Part shown: one piece after another, positions 24,348 through 25,514 of the stretch | How positions within the stretch are numbered: the stretch's first letter is position 1 | Layout: each line of letters starts with the position of its first letter | Source of the DNA: CAYOEV01 sp964403075 | GTDB taxonomy: Bacteria; Bacteroidota; Bacteroidia; Cytophagales; Cyclobacteriaceae | DNA: 25,514 nt | Direction: 5' to 3' | NCBI GenBank assembly: GCA_964403075.1 | Contig: CAYOEV010000031.1 | Location: 1-25,514, forward strand | Position numbers and translations under genes: made by a program | Notes under the pieces: generated by a model | The model's input: the letters and a program-made list of their open reading frames with translations, nothing else | Database searches by the model: none | What the model was told of the DNA's origin: nothing

Positions 24348-25289
24348 TCAGCTGTTCAGCCACTTCCAAAGTTTTCTCAATACCGTTTTCGGAACAGTTG
24401 TAGGTGCCTGTGGAGTGGTGTGCGCTGCAATGTCGTCTGTGTGCACCGGGTCGTTATGGTATCTCTGACGCTTTTTACGCGCCTCACTTTCAAGTTTTTC
24501 CTGCTTCAGTTGGGACTTGTAATGGGCTTCTTTTCGTCTTTTGAGCAATCTGATTTCTTGCTCCTTTTGTTTTTTTTCCTCTAACCTGAGCGCTTGCTCC
24601 CGTTTGCGCTTGGCTCGTAGTCGACGACTTTCCTTTTCTTCCTCACTAAGTTCAGGTTTACTTTTAGACCTTTTGATAGTTGCTTCCTGTTTCGGTTCTT
24701 TCTTCTTCGGCTCAGGCAATTCAATTTTACCCAACACCTTCAATCCAGCCAGCTCCTTTTTTGGCGCCTTTAGCCGCTTGATTTTTTTTAACTCTTCTTC
24801 CGAAACCTCTCCTGATTCCACCAGCTCCAGAAGCTTATCCGTTTGCATCTCCTCTTCATCAGTAATGTCTGAAACAGCTTCCGACGCTGTCACCTGTCCC
24901 GTTTTTGCAGGTTTCTCCTGAGGTGTTTGCATCACCTCGTCCGCTAAATCACCCCCAAGCATGGCAATCTCTTCCGCTGGCGTTAATGACACCCCTGATT
25001 TTTCATGGTTGACAGAGCTTGGATCTTCTTCAATTTCTGCTTTTTCCAGTTCGAGAGGAGCTTCTGTTGAAAAAGTCTCTATTTCCAATGGGGTGGTTTC
25101 ATTGGTCGTATCCTTGGATTCAGTTTCTTTCGAGGCAGGCATCAATTCAAAGTGGTCATAAACCATCGTGACTACCGTATCATAAAGTTTGGCATTGGGG
25201 TGGAATTTCTCTCCTGTCGTAACTTCCAGGTAGTCAACAATTTCCTGAACGGGAAGGTCATGTTTACGTGCCAGTTGTCCGAGTCGCAT
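24348..25289 (-). CDS. Charged protein resembling the N-terminal region of translation factor IF-2
   Basis: 313 residues from the ATG at 25289 (the frame stays open into the tRNA gene, which cannot be coding). Residues 1-48 (MRLGQLARKHDLPVQEIVDYL and on) resemble the IF2-N helical domain at the start of Bacteroidota IF-2. Residues 55-170 are acidic and low-complexity; 165-280 are Lys/Arg-rich with a likely long helix (214-277). GLKVLGKIELPEPKKK (182-197) recalls the KVVGKIDL segment found in the linker of Bacteroidota IF-2. No GTPase domain follows; the protein ends RKLWKWLNS. Function unknown; nucleic-acid or ribosome binding is a guess from charge. Confidence 0.65.
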   Translation of the reverse strand: MRLGQLARKHDLPVQEIVDYLEVTTGEKFHPNAKLYDTVVTMVYDHFELMPASKETESKDTTNETTPLEIETFSTEAPLELEKAEIEEDPSSVNHEKSGVSLTPAEEIAMLGGDLADEVMQTPQEKPAKTGQVTASEAVSDITDEEEMQTDKLLELVESGEVSEEELKKIKRLKAPKKELAGLKVLGKIELPEPKKKEPKQEATIKRSKSKPELSEEEKESRRLRAKRKREQALRLEEKKQKEQEIRLLKRRKEAHYKSQLKQEKLESEARKKRQRYHNDPVHTDDIAAHTTPQAPTTVPKTVLRKLWKWLNS

Positions 25290-25405
25290 GGGAAAACAAA
25301 TTTCAGATATCAAATTAAGCGATAATCGACTCCTTAACAGAAAATTATCGAAGAAAGAACGTAACAATGAATTCAACAACCACCGAAGCGACACTTCCCA
25401 TCTAC

Positions 25406-25433
25406 AAAAAAAGCCCCAGGGTGGAGCTTTTTT
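25406..25433 (-). terminator. Terminator after tRNA-Leu
   Basis: Minus strand: AAAAAAGCTCC, loop ACCCT, GGGGCTTTTTTT. Six paired positions (one T-G) flanked by A and T tracts, starting one base past the tRNA 3' end. The A/T symmetry makes it potentially bidirectional. Confidence 0.82.
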
Positions 25434-25434
25434 G

Positions 25435-25514
25435 TACCTCGGATGGGACTTGAACCCATACGGCCGCAATGGCCACAGGATTTTAAGTCCTGCGTGTCTA
25501 CCAATTCCACCACC
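25435..25514 (-). tRNA. tRNA-Leu(UAA), 5' end cut by the window edge
   Basis: Eighty bases are visible; about five bases of the 5' acceptor strand lie outside. Anticodon stem CAGGA/TCCTG encloses loop CTTAAAA, giving anticodon TAA (bases 25485-25483), leucine. The T arm ATGGG-TTCAAGT-CCCAT and the long variable arm (GGCC-ATTGC-GGCC type) are class II features. The 3' acceptor CCGAGGT plus discriminator A fits; CCA is not encoded. Confidence 0.93.

Noticed and set aside
24541..24921. Ser-rich plus-strand frame
   Set aside because: It is the antisense of Lys/Glu-rich codons in the IF-2-N-like gene; serine and leucine runs arise from reversed AAG/GAA codons.
25290..25469. N-terminal extension of the IF-2-N-like protein
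   Set aside because: The added codons cross a terminator and enter tRNA-Leu; the domain-like sequence starts at the ATG at 25289.

Overview
The window looks like chromosomal core sequence from a member of the Bacteroidota, probably an order Cytophagales-type bacterium. Evidence: promoter-like pairs of the TTTG / TAnnTTTG type, weak or absent Shine-Dalgarno sequences, several TTG/GTG starts, and protein styles typical of the phylum (GlmM with the SISGLRGTIGG start, a MutS with the TPLMKQYNAIK start, a secreted coiled-coil SPOR-type protein, a stand-alone protein resembling the N-terminus of Bacteroidota IF-2). Nothing looks like a prophage, insertion sequence, integron or CRISPR array. Genus is not assignable from the sequence alone.

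Layout. 1-1802 (minus): the start of lptB (LPS export ATPase) preceded by recJ. 1877-3480 (plus): a VTT/DedA-type membrane protein translationally coupled to ferrochelatase hemH, converging with a minus-strand pair, cysteine desulfurase and phosphoglucosamine mutase (3459-5998), and a 76-residue Cys-bearing membrane protein (6062-6292). 6355-7601 (plus): mazG coupled to an SRPBCC-like protein. 7635-8735 (minus): two exported thioredoxin-fold proteins. 8736-9150: an AT-rich gap with a tight cluster of DnaA-box-like 9-mers. 9151-10926 (minus): ClC chloride channel/antiporter with CBS domains; then a VOC-fold protein, a small secreted Cys protein, a class I photolyase, methionine aminopeptidase, a SPOR-like secreted protein and fumarase C up to 16320.

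16456-20627 (plus) is the most coherent block: an iron module consisting of a NarL/LuxR-type response regulator, FeoA, FeoB, a FeoB-associated Cys-rich membrane peptide, a small Cys-rich protein, an unrecognised 114-residue protein and a ferritin. Nearly the same 30-base palindromic element lies at the start of the regulator gene and upstream of ferritin, so ferrous iron import and iron storage probably answer to one metalloregulator, which is not encoded here. Together with hemH and the cysteine desulfurase, the window has several iron, haem and sulfur genes, but only the feo-ferritin block shows visible shared regulation.

20628-25514: a 431-base gap with a possible 53-codon minus-strand gene, a SpoU-type RNA methyltransferase divergent from mutS, the IF-2-N-like orphan, and a tRNA-Leu(UAA) cut by the window edge. 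I did not find a demonstrably new multi-gene system; the best leads are the shared iron operator, the regulator inside the feo operon, the IF-2-N-like orphan and the DnaA-box cluster.
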